A DNA stretch of 64,000 bases from Mugil cephalus (GCF_022458985.1 NC_061781.1:1398501-1462500); one strand, 5' to 3'; shown: positions 30,703 to 52,848, numbered from the stretch's first letter. Made by a program: numbers and translations. The notes: generated by a model not told the origin, from the sequence alone.

Positions 30703-31782
30703 TTTGCAACCAAAACCTACCCCAAAAAATTCAAAAGTCGAAGTATGCCTTTCATTGATTGACTTTGAGCTTTTTGAACCGAGGTCTCAAAAATAAAACC
30801 TGTCCAGTCAGTAGAACACGTTTCTTTTTTATTCCTTTTATTTATTTATTTATTTTTTAATATAATTCTAACATTCTTTCATAGTGACATGCTGTATCCA
30901 CTAAGGGCATAAAGACAGATTTTATCTCACTATAAGGTACAAAAGTCTAACGAGACAGGAATTAGCTGCAGTATTTCAAGAGTCTTCAAAACAGTCTGTG
31001 AGTCCAGCTTCCATCCACAAAGGACTATAGTTCAGGCTGAGATGGGACATTAGCTGATAGGACGAGTTCCTGTAGGCTTTCTGGAAACAACAGGACGTTT
31101 GACCACATTTCTGATAACATCAAAAGAAAAAAAATAAACATTCATAAACTCTGTTATATGAAGAGAAAGACAACACACCAAATGAATTCACTGATAGTTG
31201 CTGGTACCTTGAGGGGTAAAAAGCAAAAGTGAGCTGATTTTGTGTTTTTCCCAGAAATAAAAAGTACAGTTTGGACATATAAAGGGTAAAAAACATGGAC
31301 ATGAGCTCTAGTACACCAGGTAACACAAAAGAGTCCATGGCCACTGTACAACCGCCTGAATACTGTCTGTTTCTTTGTTCATTCTGGTCAGCTGACAACT
31401 GGAGGGCTCCTTACTTATTTCAACATCTTACTTCCTGTGTTACTGTTGTAGAGCAGTTGTCACTGGCAATAGTCAATCATCCTGTTTTTATAGTGTCAAA
31501 TAACTAAAACAAAACTGATCAGAAAAACTCATTCTTGAACAAACATTATACTAACTATCTAAAGTGACAGAAATCTTTAAAAAAAAAAATGTATTTGACA
31601 TGTTTTTATTTGGGCCCAAGTCCAATCCACTAAGGTGGATATGACCTATACTTTATACCACATGCTGTGGCTTCACTTTTAAAGAGTCTGTCATGGCATC
31701 CACTTTTTTTTTTGGCACCATGATGTCCACCTACTTCATCATCCAGCAGTAATTTAGTCTCAAAGAAGCACCTCAGGCGGCA

Positions 31783-40727
<8,945 letters not shown>

Positions 40728-42222
40728 AGTGTCGGCAAGTTATCACATCACCTCTTCAATAAATGTTAACTATTTTAAGCTCTGAAATTAAAGCTGAAAG
40801 TTTTCATTTTCTTGCGGCAATCCACTAAAACAATTCAAACATCTTACACATGTAGACAACTTCCGGGTTCCTTCACTCAGCTGCGCCCCCTGCGGCCTGG
40901 AGCCGGCACCCCACCATAAAACACGGGGCTCACTCAAAACTGTATTTGGATTTTTTTTTTTTACACTTAAATACGTCTGGACTATAATCATAATTGTTCA
41001 TAATTCGAATTCTATTATTCGAATTATTTGCACAAAACGGGTTTGCCTTTCATATACGTTTATTAAAATTAGAAGAACAATACAATTGAGAAGTAAGCAA
41101 GGTTTACTTTTATGTGCAATGAAGTTACTGCGACAAAGTAATTTCCTTCGTGGGTCATTCAAGTCTGTCTAAGTCTATGTCTAAGTACAAAAAATGTATG
41201 TAAATACAAAATCCTAAAAAATATTAAAAATTCTTCTAAATCAAAAAAGTAAAGGATTCAAATGCATCTTAAATTATAAATTAAACGTTATTATTATTAT
41301 TATCATTAGTAGTAGTAGTATAGTAGTAGTAGTAATAGTGTAAATGAAATATGACAATGATAATATGACACTTTTAGACCTTTTGACAAAAGAGTAAATT
41401 ACTTTGTAATTATTGTATGACATCACAACACAGTGTCTTATATATTATTACATATTTTCCAGCATAGCTAAGTGATTTATTTTTGACACTAAATGAATTA
41501 TTAATTTACAAAAGTCGCAAAACACAATTTCTTGTAAATTTGTTGATCATAAATTTTCAGAAATTAAATTCATTTATTTTAAAACAATAAAAGATACTTC
41601 AAATCAAATTTCAAACGTTTACAAAAACCTCCCAAATGTTTCAGAAGTTCTAATAACATATTCAAATAATAATATTTTAACAACAACAACAACAACAACA
41701 ATAATAATAAAACTTCTTGTATATTAGATCTTTTTTTAAAGCATAACTTTCTGTGAGCCCTCAGGAGGTATGCGTTTAGTTGAAAAGTCGAAAGAAAAAT
41801 ATATATATATATAACTAGATTTTTAATAAATACTTGTAATACTAATACGAATACAATAAATATTAATAGAACAATGACTCCATACTTTGTCTCATATATA
41901 CTTTAATATATTTTTTTAATTATTTTATTTCCTTTATTTTTTCGTTCTTTCCATCTGTAATTCATATTTTTAAATGTAATTTTGTTGGTATTTTTCTCCT
42001 TTCTGTTTCATGTTTTTTATTTAATTTATTTTTTTTAATTACGTATTTATTAAAATAAAGACAAAGAAAGAATGCGGTTCCTCACACATTGACTATGCGG
42101 CACTCAGAGCGCATGCGCAGATATCCAGGAAGTGTTGCCGTTTTTTTCCTCTGCCAGCTGATAGCCAAATTGTCAACAGTGAAACCCTCGACAGCCGCAC
42201 CGGTGAACCGACGGTATTCACG
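40728..42222. promoter_or_regulatory. Divergent lcmt2 / rab5b upstream region with NRF-1 site and rab5b leader exon
   Basis: The start of lcmt2 (minus) and the probable noncoding first exon of rab5b (plus, ending at donor CACG|GTAAAT, 42222) are 1.5 kb apart. Next to the rab5b exon, GCGCATGCGC at 42109-42118 is a perfect NRF-1 palindrome, typical of housekeeping promoters. Most of 41000-42060 is very AT-rich, with short ATT, AGT, AAC and AT microsatellites and no gene. The exact transcription starts are not visible. Confidence 0.55.
41105..41190 (+). repeat. LINE/SINE 3' tail copy
   Basis: TTTTATGTGCAATGAAGTTA, then GTCTGTCTAAGTCTATGTCT, is a diverged copy of the tail at 11440-11522. Confidence 0.6.
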
Positions 42223-42313
42223 GTAAATATTCCTCTTCTTCTCCTCTTGTTGTGTCACTAAGAGTCACGTAAATTTGGTGCCGTTACTGTCTTTAATCTG
42301 GCGTCGAATTAAA

Positions 42314-42734
42314 AAGCTTTGATTTGGGTTTTGACTCGTGCGAGCCGACCGCTGTCCCGTTAGCACATAACGCCAGAAAAGAGCCGCTGATCTGATCACA
42401 ATTACTCAGGGAGGAACCGCTACAGCAACTCTGACCGAGAACCGGGGCTGATACTAGTGAACTAGTGATACCAGACACTCAACAGCGAGGCTGGAGGTTT
42501 GAGGGGGTCCGAGGGCCCCCCCACATGACTGATCAGTGGCGCAGTGATGGAGGTTTAGCTTCGTGTTTGTGGGACAGAAATTAGATGCGCAGCATCAAGC
42601 ACGGAAGTCCAGATTCACAGCTGGAACACAGCTGGAGACAGGATAATAGACACCTGTCAATGCAGTAGGCACACTAGTCAATACATTCTAATATAACCGG
42701 CTTCATGATTGTTCTGTATGTATTCCAAATAAGT
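42314..42734 (+). repeat. Block duplicated with lcmt2 intron 1 (copy B, in rab5b intron 1)
   Basis: Partner of 39949-40184. It begins 90 bp after the rab5b leader-exon donor. The extra middle section includes CCCGTTAGCACATAACGCC and a G/C-rich stretch GGGGGTCCGAGGGCCCCCCC. The junction in the other copy shows a short GACTG-like microhomology, consistent with a deletion there. Confidence 0.8.
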
Positions 42735-42884
42735 AAAAATAACAGTTTTTATTTCAGAGACCCTTGTCATGACTCAGAGAAATGATACACTGTAACATTA
42801 ACTGTAATGTCTCTCTCACTCATTAAGTGCAAAATTGGTCAAGACACTGGCAATACAATTTAAATTTACACTGCCTTGCCAGTT

Positions 42885-43110
42885 CATTAAGTATACCAGT
42901 GCAAACATTCTCATATAACAGTCCTGCTCTAAATCCCGTGTTCATGAAGGTTCTGGTATTCAGCATTAGTGTCTAATAACTCAGAGAGATGTTGATTCAT
43001 TTAAATATATATATATATATATCTATATATTTTAGAGGTTGGGGTTTGTAAAACTACTTAAAACTGATAGATGCACCTAATATTCTGACAGCCCCATTTA
43101 GTACCACAAA
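42885..43110. repeat. Dispersed 'TAACAGTCCTGCTCTAAATC' repeat in rab5b intron 1
   Basis: Core pieces are CCAGTTCATTAAGTATACCA, CATATAACAGTCCTGCTCTA and TTCATGAAGGTTCTGGTATT. Relatives occur at 54345-54500 and 54600-54980 in armc8 intron 2. An (AT)n microsatellite interrupts this copy at 43008-43030. Confidence 0.65.
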
Positions 43111-43943
43111 CTACATGCTTCCAAAATGATCATCCAGTTAAAATCCAGTTTAATACCACCTTTCTGATGCTGCTTCAGCATCAACTGAACACTAGAGCAG
43201 TCATGAAACTAAGTTTTAGTGCAGGGCTGTTATATTAGAATACATTTCTCTGTTATACCTACTGTTTTGGAGTGTATAAAGCAAAGTCACATTTTTAAGA
43301 AAACCCCCATCCCTTCTGCTAAAACAATACTCATTATTGATGCACCGGAGTGTTTCTTTCTTTAAGAAAGAAAATAAACTTTGTTACATTGGAAATTTGT
43401 CCCGTCCCTTTAAACTTTAATCATTCGACCTTTGTCATATAAAGCGAGATTAACCGCAGTGGACGTCCAGTGGTTGTAAATATGAAGCTGTTCAGTCGTT
43501 GTCTTTGATTAAATGTCGACTTTGAGATTAGATCTGGTCATAAATGCAAAGCAGTCTCTAGTGTTTTGCAGGAATAGTTTTGTTGCTTTACGTCAGGTGA
43601 GATGTTCACACTGTAGGAGGCGTTTAATGTGACCCAGGACTCTTTCAATTGTATGTTCACACCAGCAAAAGAATGAGGTCAAATGTGTCCCAGACCACCT
43701 CCTCATGGGACTGAGACCAGATCTCATCTGTAATTTACGCTGGTCACTTGTGATCAGATTACCCAGGATGGATGTTTAATGCCAAGTATGAAATGACTGC
43801 GAGTTTAAACCATGATGCAACATTCACTTCTTCAAGTAGACAAAACGAAGAGAGGTGAAGACATCATCAGCGCCAGACTTGACTGAAGTTGGTTTGGGAG
43901 TGACTGAAATCCCAAAGGCGTCGGTCTCCCTTCGTGGGTCGGG

Positions 43944-46900
43944 ATGAGCTCCAGGGGGAGCGGAGGCCGCTCCAATGGCACTCTACCACAGACCAAGATC
44001 TGCCAGTTCAAGCTGGTGCTGCTTGGGGACATGGCTGTGGGCAAGTCCAGCCTGGTGCTGCGCTTCGTCAAGGGACAGTTTGATGAGTTCCAAGAGACAA
44101 CTATTGGAGGTGGGCATTTATGCAACTTTAGGACATTTAACATCAGATCAGGCCTCAATATTTATTTAGCAGTAAATCAATTGATAATAACCCCTGGTGC
44201 TCTGTCATTTGTCCCTGTCTATGCTCAGCTGCATTCCTGGCTCAGTCGGTGTGTCTAGATGACACCACGGTGAAGTTTGAGATCTGGGACACCGCGGGAC
44301 AAGAGCGATACCACAGCCTGGCGCCCATGTATTACCGTGGAGCACAGGCAGCCATCGTCGTCTTTGACATCACCAAACCGGTACACAGAAAGAGACCGAG
44401 AACATTTAGATGTCTAAAAGATTTCATATCTTAAAATAACCAAACAGTAAAAAAAAACAAAAAACAAGCTGTGTTGAGTTTCTTGAAGTAGTTTCTTCAG
44501 TTTTAAAGGTGGAGAGATGGGTTTTAAATCAAAACATCTGTGGGTGTTGAACACAACCTGTATGATCGGTGTCTTGCAGCCTTATACAAATGTTGGAGGA
44601 CATCAAGGAAACGTGTTTCAGCCTTGTTTTTTTTTGGTTAAACTGTGACCTGGGTCACTGAGTACCTTCAAAGACAAACAATCTGATATTAAAATAATCA
44701 TCATACTACCCCACTGTATATCAGGTCTAAGTGGTGAATAATTTGTCCTCTGATGAATTAAGAAAGATATTTTAATCTGTTATTTATCACCATCCTCTGC
44801 TTTCGGCGCCTGATATTTGCATTTGTGCTGAAGGTTTATCTGACCTTGGTGTTTGTGTTTGTGCAGGAAACTTTTGAGAGAGCCAAGGCCTGGGTGAAGG
44901 AGCTGCAGAGGCAGGCCAGTCCTAACATTGTTATTGCACTGGCTGGAAACAAGGCCGACCTGGCAGAGAAGAGACTGGTGGAGTACGAGGTAACACATGA
45001 CTATGTTGGTATACAACTTAGTAGGTACACCATGCTAGCACTAGGTTGGACATCCTTTGGTCTTCAGAACTGCCTTAATTCTTTGTGATATAGATTCAAC
45101 AAAGAGCATCATCAAATATAAGGAATGGGTAAAATCTGATCGCTAGGAACTTTCATAGTGGCCTGCATTTTGGTTTGAGTGTTTCTGAAGCTGGTACTTC
45201 AGACCTGAGCAGCAGTTCAGTGGGTTGAAATTCCATGTTGATGAAAGAGGTCAGAGGTTACGCTGGTTGATGCAGTGGACAAATGGCTCACCAACACTGG
45301 AAGAGCTGAAGTTGGACAAATGTAGCCTGGTCTGATGAATTTGTGTTTGTGCTGACAGCAGGAATCCATGAAGCCAACGTGCTACTGCTGCTGGTGTACT
45401 AGTGTGAAACCAGTCAGTCACGGTCTGAATGCTGCAGTCTGTTTGAGTGCTGCTGACCATGCACATCCTTTTTAGCCTGGAAACCAGACCACCTTCACCT
45501 TCCACCCAAAAATGTTTTGGTGTGGAGTCTCTCCGTTGGGAACTGATTCTGGACCTGATATGTCGGGACAGTCAGATCATTAGGGTGGGGCTTAATGTGG
45601 TGACCGACAGAAGGGAAACAGTAGTCATACACGTCATCTGAATTACTTTAGAACTAAATGTCTCTGATTGGTTGGAGGATGTTTATTTTTATATTTTTTT
45701 CTCTCTATCAATTAAAAACTCGCCCAACAATGGAATCCAAAAGGTTTCAAACTGGTTTCAAGAACATGACAGTTGGCTGGATCTAGCAGAATACCTCTGA
45801 GAGACTGACAGCATGAATGTGAAGCTGACATGTCTGCAGGCATAAAACAATAAATCATGTCAGCAGAATCTCAGAAGAATGCTCAACCCATAGACTAGAA
45901 TGCAGAGCGGGATTAGCCACTCACTAAATCTGATATATCTCTTCAGATTGTGGTGTTGGTATTTCATAACCATGAGTTACCTGCCTCTTAATAATGCTGC
46001 ACTCGAGATCAATTTACCACAAATTCCTGTATACAAAACATTTTATTTCTTCAGATTGTTGGTTGTATTTGTATTTTTAGTTTTTAAGTGATTATCAGTG
46101 TTGTATCTGTGTGTGTTTGTGTGGTGAAGGAGGCCCAGACATACGCTGAAGACACTGGCCTGCTCTTTATGGAGACCTCTGCTAAGACGGCCATGAACGT
46201 CAATGAGCTCTTCCTGGCCATTGGTGAGTTATGTTTAAGAGAGAATTAGATTTTTGTTGGGAAGTTAAGTAACAGGAGATCATATCCTTGATACAGATTT
46301 AACAATCCACAGCTTTACAGCTATAGGATTATATAGGTGTTTTTTTTTTTTTTTTACTTCAGTTCCGCCTAAAATATTTTGTTAGTTTGATTTAATAATT
46401 TTACACGTCTCATGATTGTTCACCTTTCACAAGCTACTATTAGTTGTGAAGCTAGGAGGAGCTACTGTTAATTGAGAGGAGCTGCAAACCTTTGTACAGA
46501 GCTGGCTTCTTGTGAATCAGTTTATTCATCGTAGATGTTGTTGAAATATTTGTGGATTTAAGTGTCCAGGTGAAGAATGAATGAATGAAAACTGTTGTGT
46601 GTGACCTTTGAACTTTTAAAGGTTTAAACTTCTAAAACAGGAAGCGGTGCTCATGAGAAAAGAACCTCCTGAAAAACACCCAATTGGAAGAATGTAGGGC
46701 ATGGCAGTCTTTAAGAGACATGAGCCAATATTCTGAGGTCCCAGAATAAAGACAGAAAGCTTTAAATTATTTCTTCACAATATTTTTGATAATTTCTTTA
46801 ATTCTTTCTGACATCTTTATGAGACTGGCATGTTGCTTTATGTCCGTAGTATGTTACACTACTTCCCCTTTTCTTCTTAACGTAGCAAAAAAGATGCCAA

Positions 46901-47001
46901 AAACAGACACCCAAAACCCGACACATGCAGCACGCCACCGGGGAGTCAACCTCCAGGACCCAGACGCCCACTCGACCCGAGCCTGCTGTGGTGGGAACTA
47001 G
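43944..47001 (+). CDS. rab5b: Rab5-family small GTPase, closest to RAB5B, complete, 5 coding exons
   Basis: Early-endosome Rab GTPase controlling endocytic vesicle fusion. Exons: 43944-44109, 44229-44380, 44867-44989, 46130-46223, 46886-47001, giving 651 nt (216 aa). All G motifs are visible: the P-loop GDMAVGKSS, switch I ETTIG, WDTAGQE, NKAD and ETSAK. The C-terminus ends CCGGN, a di-cysteine geranylgeranylation signal. RAB5B-like marks are EYEEAQ and [15 protein letters not shown]. Compared with the near-invariant vertebrate Rab5 P-loop GESAVGKSS, this copy has Asp-Met instead of Glu-Ser, and it has FDITK instead of YDITN. A noncoding first exon probably ends at 42222. A possible poly(A) signal AATAAA is at 47396-47401. 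Rab5 family is certain; the B paralogue is the best but not the only reading. Confidence 0.93.
45015..45400 (+). mobile_element. Mariner/Tc1-like repeat remnant in rab5b intron 3
   Basis: It starts with the familiar fish repeat end TTAGTAGGTACACCATGCTA and reads through a decayed transposase segment, including [13 protein letters not shown] near 45325, which matches the first acidic (WSDE) motif. It is interrupted by stops and truncated. Confidence 0.65.
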
Positions 47002-47401
47002 ACACCCCCCCACATGCAAACACCCTGTACTCCACCACCATCCACACCAACTTCAGTCATCTCCTTCGACCAACTTACAGCGATGAGACTCGATATGGTG
47101 GGAAACAAAAAATTTAATTAAAAAAAACACCCAGAATCCTCTTGCCCTGCATCCATCCCCTTGTCCCCGGGGCTGACAGAAATTCAAAAGGAGATGATCA
47201 GAAAGAAGCAGAGATGGACGACTACAAGTGGAGGTATAAAGACTGTTGTAGTATTTAGCACTAATTGTGTAATTTCTTTGGTTTTCACTCTGCCTTGCGC
47301 CATTTTCAGCCCTGATTGTGTAAAAAAACAGAAAAAAAAAGAAAAGGCACAAACTGAGCAGTGCACGCTGCAGACTGGCAACAGACACAGGGCCAAATAA
47401 A

Positions 47402-48253
47402 GATCAAGGCTGCTGCTTCTTCTTTTGTCCCAAATCCATCAAATCCTGCTGTGAATAATGCCACATGTTGAACCCCTGGAATGACGTGTAACCAACCCCC
47501 TGATGAGACCTTTGTATATGTATTTATTGTCCTGTGTATTTTCCCTCTTGACTGCTGGCTTTAGTCTAGGTTGAAGTCAGTAATTAAAAATGTCTCTCCC
47601 AACCCCTCCCCAAAAAAGATCAGATTTTAGCGACAACATTTAAATAGAAATCATATTTGGCTGACGTGCATTGACTGCAGTATTGCTTTGTATGAGCAGA
47701 AAACCTAAAGACAGCAGCTTTGGATCAAATACAAGATTCACAGAGTCCATTTTAATTCAGTAGTCGATAAGTTGACAGGGCTGACTTTAATGCATCTGTA
47801 GATTCTTGATATAAATGATTTATTGGGGTCGGTGTGGAGGAGTTGCTAAAATCCCCCATTTTCTTCCCAGTTTGGGTTTAAATAAGACAACTTAAAGCTG
47901 CTTGTCTCGTAGTGCTCTTAGTCCAAGTATTAACTGAAGAAAATGGAGGAAAAAATTACTGTCAACACACAAAACAGAAGTGCCTACTCCTATTTTATTT
48001 CTGTGAATCATGTTTTGCTTCATACTAAAAAAAAAAATTTAAAAAAAATAGAGAATTGTTTCCCCCTGTAAACCAATAACCCAGCACCCTGTGCTTTTAC
48101 TGCTTTGGCTCTTTGTATGTATGGATGTAGAGAGATCATGTCGGACACACTGTATGTATGTTTGTTTGTTTGTTTATATATATATATACGTATTTATATA
48201 CGTATATACATATATACACGTATATATACATATATATGTGTATATATATATAC

Positions 48254-48294
<41 letters not shown>

Positions 48295-49237
48295 CTTAAA
48301 TATAAATTAAAATGGATGTTGATTTTTAGCAGAGCACACCTGTGAACCTGGAATGCATTGTTTGAAGGACTCTAATCAATGTTATAAATCTAACTGATTT
48401 AAACAAATATCGGTGTCCAGAGAAATCTTTTCTTTATTTGTCATGCATTTTGATAAATTATGTTGAATGAATTAGAGCAATTTTAATTAATACACAAATG
48501 AAAGCTAAAAAATGGTCCCTAGACATTAAAAACTCACAAGGTTCAGATGACAGAAGTTAAATGCTAAATAAAACCGATTATTTTTCTTTCTGAATTCATT
48601 AGAAAAAGATCTTTCCATCTTTTCAGCTTCTTTAATCACTGTCATTATCTTGAACACCACCTTTACAGATACTAAAAAAAAATAAAATTACTGAATGTAT
48701 AAATTAAATCTAGTGTTGTATACAGCTTGCTTTTAAGGCCTTTTAATAAGAGTGCAGCAGTGTTTAATTAAAGCCTCTAAATAAAGTAAAGGAGAACATA
48801 TATCCAGAGAAAACTTTTCTTTATTCACCATGCATTTTGATAAAAAAAATATGTCGGGCAAGTTAAAATCATTTCTATCAGAATACAAATGAAAGCTTAA
48901 AAAAAGGGTAGTTCCCTTTCTTTGTCTAAGTCTGAATTTATGTTTAAAAAAGATCCTCCCATCTCTTTAGCCTCTTTAATTATTGCTGGTATCTTGTAAT
49001 CAAATGTACAAAAAAATTAAACTGAACTCAAATATTTTTTCCTAACCTTTTCTTAATTTAAAAATATAAAAAAGAAACTGAATGTAGAAACAAAATCTTT
49101 TGTTGTGTACAGTTTGCTTTTAGGTCATTTTCAATAAAAATCAAATGTCTGTGTAGCACAACTCAGGTAGGTAGCTGTGTCTAATTAGAGCCTCTAAATA
49201 ACTAAAGGAGAACTGTACACCCATCTTATCCTGACCT
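47402..49237. other. rab5b-dbr1 convergent spacer / 3' UTRs
   Basis: AT-rich. Two diverged copies of one segment occur here: ATCTTTTCTTTATTTGTCATGC (48425 on) and ACTTTTCTTTATTCACCATGC (48810 on), each followed by AAGCTAAAAAA-like and CCTCTAAATAA-like pieces. This is a local tandem duplication of about 390 bp. No gene was seen. Confidence 0.5.
48160..48292. repeat. (TATA/TACG)n microsatellite downstream of rab5b
   Basis: Alternating TATATATACG and TATACATATATA units end in an uninterrupted TA run at about 48258-48288. It lies in the rab5b 3' UTR if the distal end is used, otherwise in the rab5b-dbr1 spacer. Confidence 0.9.
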
Positions 49238-51525
49238 CTAACTCTCACACTCCTCGTCCTCCGCCGCCGTGTAGATGACCTGGTTCCTGCGCTTGATTCT
49301 GGGAGTGGTGCCTCTGCTTCCAGGATCCACAGTCTCATTATTGGTTCGTTTAAGGAGTCGTGCAGATGTGACGTCCTCCTCCTCGTCCTGTTCTTCCCTC
49401 TCTGCTGTTGCTGCTGGGGTGGAGTGTGCTGGGGGCGGCAGGTTCATTGAGAAGGGCCGATCGGTTTTGGGTTCAGGTAGAACCATGCGGCTGGGTGTAT
49501 GAATTTCACCAGCTGGAGCTTCTTTTGGCTCTGACTCCTCTTCCTCCCACTCGTCCTCTATAGTGATCTCATCGGGGTTGAAAGAACCTGACAACCCCGA
49601 GGTATCTGTTGGATACTCGCTGGGCTCATCTGCACTTCCCACACTGTCATCGTCCTCCACGTCGCCTACTGTGCTGCCTCCAACTCTGCCCAGCTCACCA
49701 CTTACCTGGACAGCATAGATGTCCGTGAGGCCTAGCTTAGCACAAAGCTCCGTTGTCTGGGGGTTGGTGCTGCAGCTCGGGGCCGTGTAAGGTTGCGGCC
49801 TGTTGGGGTCATAGGATGGCACGGTCCGGCTGAAGTTGTCTGGAATGGCAAGTTCCCCACTGAGATCCTCCACCACCCCCATCATGGCCGCTTCTGATGC
49901 CCTGAAGTCCCACCTGACGGGGAGACCATCCTCAGTGAACCAAAACTAAAAGCAACTTCTTACCCTCCCAGCTAACAGTAGCTCCTCCTAGCTTCCTAGC
50001 CTCACAGTTCTCTGTGTAACGATGCTACTGGATACCAACTCAATCTGTCTTTCTGTCATGTTGTAATATATGCTTTACCGTTCATGCAAGCCGTTATTCT
50101 CTGGGGGGTTCCAGGGGTGAGGGGTGGTCCTCTGTAGACTGTTGGTGGCTTTCAGAATAGCAAGCCACTCTGGATCATATTCCAGACCCTCAGAGGATCT
50201 TTCTGAAATATCCACAATCTGAAACACAAGAGGATTTGTTTATCACTGCTAAGAACCATAAACATGTACAGCTAAATCTAGATCATCAACCTTCTTCTCA
50301 CCTGTAAGAATTCCCTGTAGGGCAAACATTTATCCAGAGAGAGGAATTTGGTCACACGTGGAGCAGCATTAGCTTTAGGCTAAAGACAAGAGAGATCCTC
50401 CGAGTTAGTGAAACCAAACATTTAAAAGTATCAGACGCAAATATACCGACATTAAAGCCGTCACACTCACCGGATGCTGCATAATGGCAGCAAACTTGAC
50501 GTGGAGGTGAGCAGAGAACCAGTAGCTGGGCTGGAGGTGAGCTAGGAGCTCCTCGGCTGCAGGACTTCCCAGAGTATTCGACTCCACCTCCTGACGCAGA
50601 AACTTTTTCTTCCGCAACAGTTCTCCCGTGCTGCCGTAGTAGTAGATTCCACGAGGCCAGTCATGGCTCATGAAAATGTCTATGGGCATCTGGATCTGAG
50701 TGGAAATCATCATTAATGACTCAACACACAATGCAGTATTTAGATAAATATTTTAAAATTAACAAAATAATCGATCAGATTTACCTGTTTCAGTTTGAAA
50801 ACCTCAATGTTTCTGATGTGGTACACACTGCGAAGTGTTTCAGGATTGTATGGAGGGAATTCATGGTGACCTTTAAAGAGAAATACATATGTTATATATG
50901 TTGCAAAGTGTGTATAACTTTTAGGACAGTTTAAAAAAAAATCTTACCCTTTCTGTAGTCATGGGATTTAAAGATTCCAGATAAGCCACCAATTCTGATC
51001 CCTTTGTAGCGAATTACACCAGCATAACCTAAAAACATAAAGTTCTGTCAAGCCTGAGTATCAGAGGCCCTGTTCAGACCTGCATTAATATCCATCTATT
51101 TATTACAAGCTAGTTCTTACCCAGATAATAAATGTTGGGTGCCACCCAGCCTCCGTAAGGCAGCTCCTGAAGGTAGTTGGAAGCCTCATGGTTCCCTCCA
51201 ATGAAGATGGTTAAGACTGGAGCCTTCTTCTCTCCAGAATAGTATCTGCAACAAAGCTACAATGTTTGAAATGCCCTGGCACTTGTGTATTGCAATATTT
51301 AAAACTATGAAAATCCCAAAGGACTGACTTGTAAAACGTTTGCATCGTTCTGTATTTGGCAGGCACGGCCATGCACTTCATGTCCCCTTCATTTCGCACT
51401 GCCTGGAAGTCTCCGCAGCACAGCAGCAAGTCAACTTTCACCCCTTCCTTCTTCTCCAAATACTCAATTGTCTCATAGATCTTGTCCAGCTCGCCATGGC
51501 AGCAGCCTTCGACCGCAATCTTCAT
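49238..51525 (-). CDS. dbr1: RNA lariat debranching enzyme, complete, 8 exons
   Basis: Nuclear metallophosphoesterase that cuts the 2'-5' branch of excised intron lariats so that they can be degraded or processed. Exons (minus, 5' to 3'): 51329-51525, 51121-51245, 50948-51028, 50785-50870, 50471-50695, 50302-50379, 50079-50218, 49238-49913. They total 1608 nt (535 aa; human 544). Metal and catalytic motifs are intact: [11 protein letters not shown] (C8, H10), CCGDFQ (D39), GGNHE (N84, H85), SHDW (H174) and SAHLH (H226, H228). The single large last exon codes for the low-complexity acidic tail and a basic motif (RIKRRNQ) like the human C-terminus. The gene is head-to-head with armc8, as in human 3q22. 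Confidence 0.97.
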
Positions 51526-52848
51526 TCTGCATCAACAGGTGTGCTGCAAATTTCCCGGAGAAATTCACATTGACTGTGAGGACATCAGTGTCCAGGCACA
51601 CACACAAGATGGATTAGTGATCTGTAGAAGCATAAAACTAAGTTCAAAGCATTAAACATTAACTATTAACTCTTTAAGACAAAAGAGCAATGAACCCACT
51701 TTTGTTTAGTAGTGGCTGATAAGTGTGAAATAATAACCACATATACTGCAAAATAAACCAAATTTTCCTTATTTATTTCTAAAAATATGACTGATTGATC
51801 CACTTAAGTATTAAATATTATTGTAAACTTAATACTTTACTTTTGCATAAACAAATTTTTTAAGACACAAACATAAAACTCAGTAAAACAGTATCTACTT
51901 GAGGGGTCTAGTTTAATGTTTTCAGTCTAACTTCAGTCACTGAACAGAAGCTAATCTGGGCACTGAAGATATCAAACATATAACGTGCAGGCCAAAGTTG
52001 GACGAAATATGTCCTTTCTGGCTTCATCTCTACTCTAAAAATGATAAAAATATCCAGTCTCACGTTCTGTTCACAAATGAAATGCTAAAATCAGCAATAA
52101 ATATGTTACGGCTAGCTAGCTATGCTACGTCTTTAATCTACCCGTTAACTGCCACATAGTGTTGAAACGACACCATAGCAAACAATCGAAGGGAATTTCT
52201 AAAAAAACAACTACTCACGGGAGTGAACGTATAACTAAAGAGTCTATGTGTCTCAGGTTGGGATCCATAAAGTCACAAACTTCTTCTAAAAATCATGTTT
52301 CTGTTACAGGTTCGTGGTACAAACCGACAGAACGAATTTTCCCACCTCGCGTCTACCTTAACACGCAAGCGCAGTACAACTCCAGCATGGCATTTTTGAT
52401 CGTTGGCAGTAGATTCCACTATAAACACTATATATGAAAATGATTGATTAACTTTTGGTTTAAGCGCTATTTACTATTAATTAGAAACTAGCGAGGCTAT
52501 TACTAAATCTTTATTTTTTTAATTTAATTAATAATTCGTTCGAGTCCAGTTTATTGTGTCGAATCTGTCGCAGACTATCTACGTCACATTTATAAACAAC
52601 ATTTACTTAAATGACAAATCTGTCTGACAGCTCGCCAAGTTAGCGGTGTTGTTTTCTGCTGTGTACCTGCTGCTGGAGATTGCAGCCGAGCTCAGAGAGA
52701 ATTATACTCATTTGTTTTTATAATAAGGTTAGCGGGGAGTTGTGTGACTGGGTCGCAGTTACTTTTAAAGGCCGCTCACAGCTGCTCTGGGGGGCGGAGT
52801 GTTTGGAAAGTGCTGCGCCGATTGGGGCGCTCGACCGGGGAAAGAGAG
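51526..52848. promoter_or_regulatory. Divergent dbr1 / armc8 intergenic region
   Basis: The start codons of dbr1 (minus) and armc8 (plus) are 1.3 kb apart, and this head-to-head arrangement is also found in human. No TATA box was recognised. The 200 bp before armc8 is GC-rich (CTGGGGGGCGGAGTG and a cluster of CpGs near 52800-52850). A short repeat-like AT-rich stretch lies near 51700-51900. I see no further gene here. Confidence 0.5.

Noticed and set aside
47053-47400. Overlapping ORFs on both strands after rab5b
   Set aside because: They lie in the 3' UTR just after the rab5b stop; composition and mirror-image overlap point to chance.
48091-48345. Tyr/Ile-rich ORFs near 48.1-48.3 kb
   Set aside because: Direct translation of the TA/TACA microsatellite.
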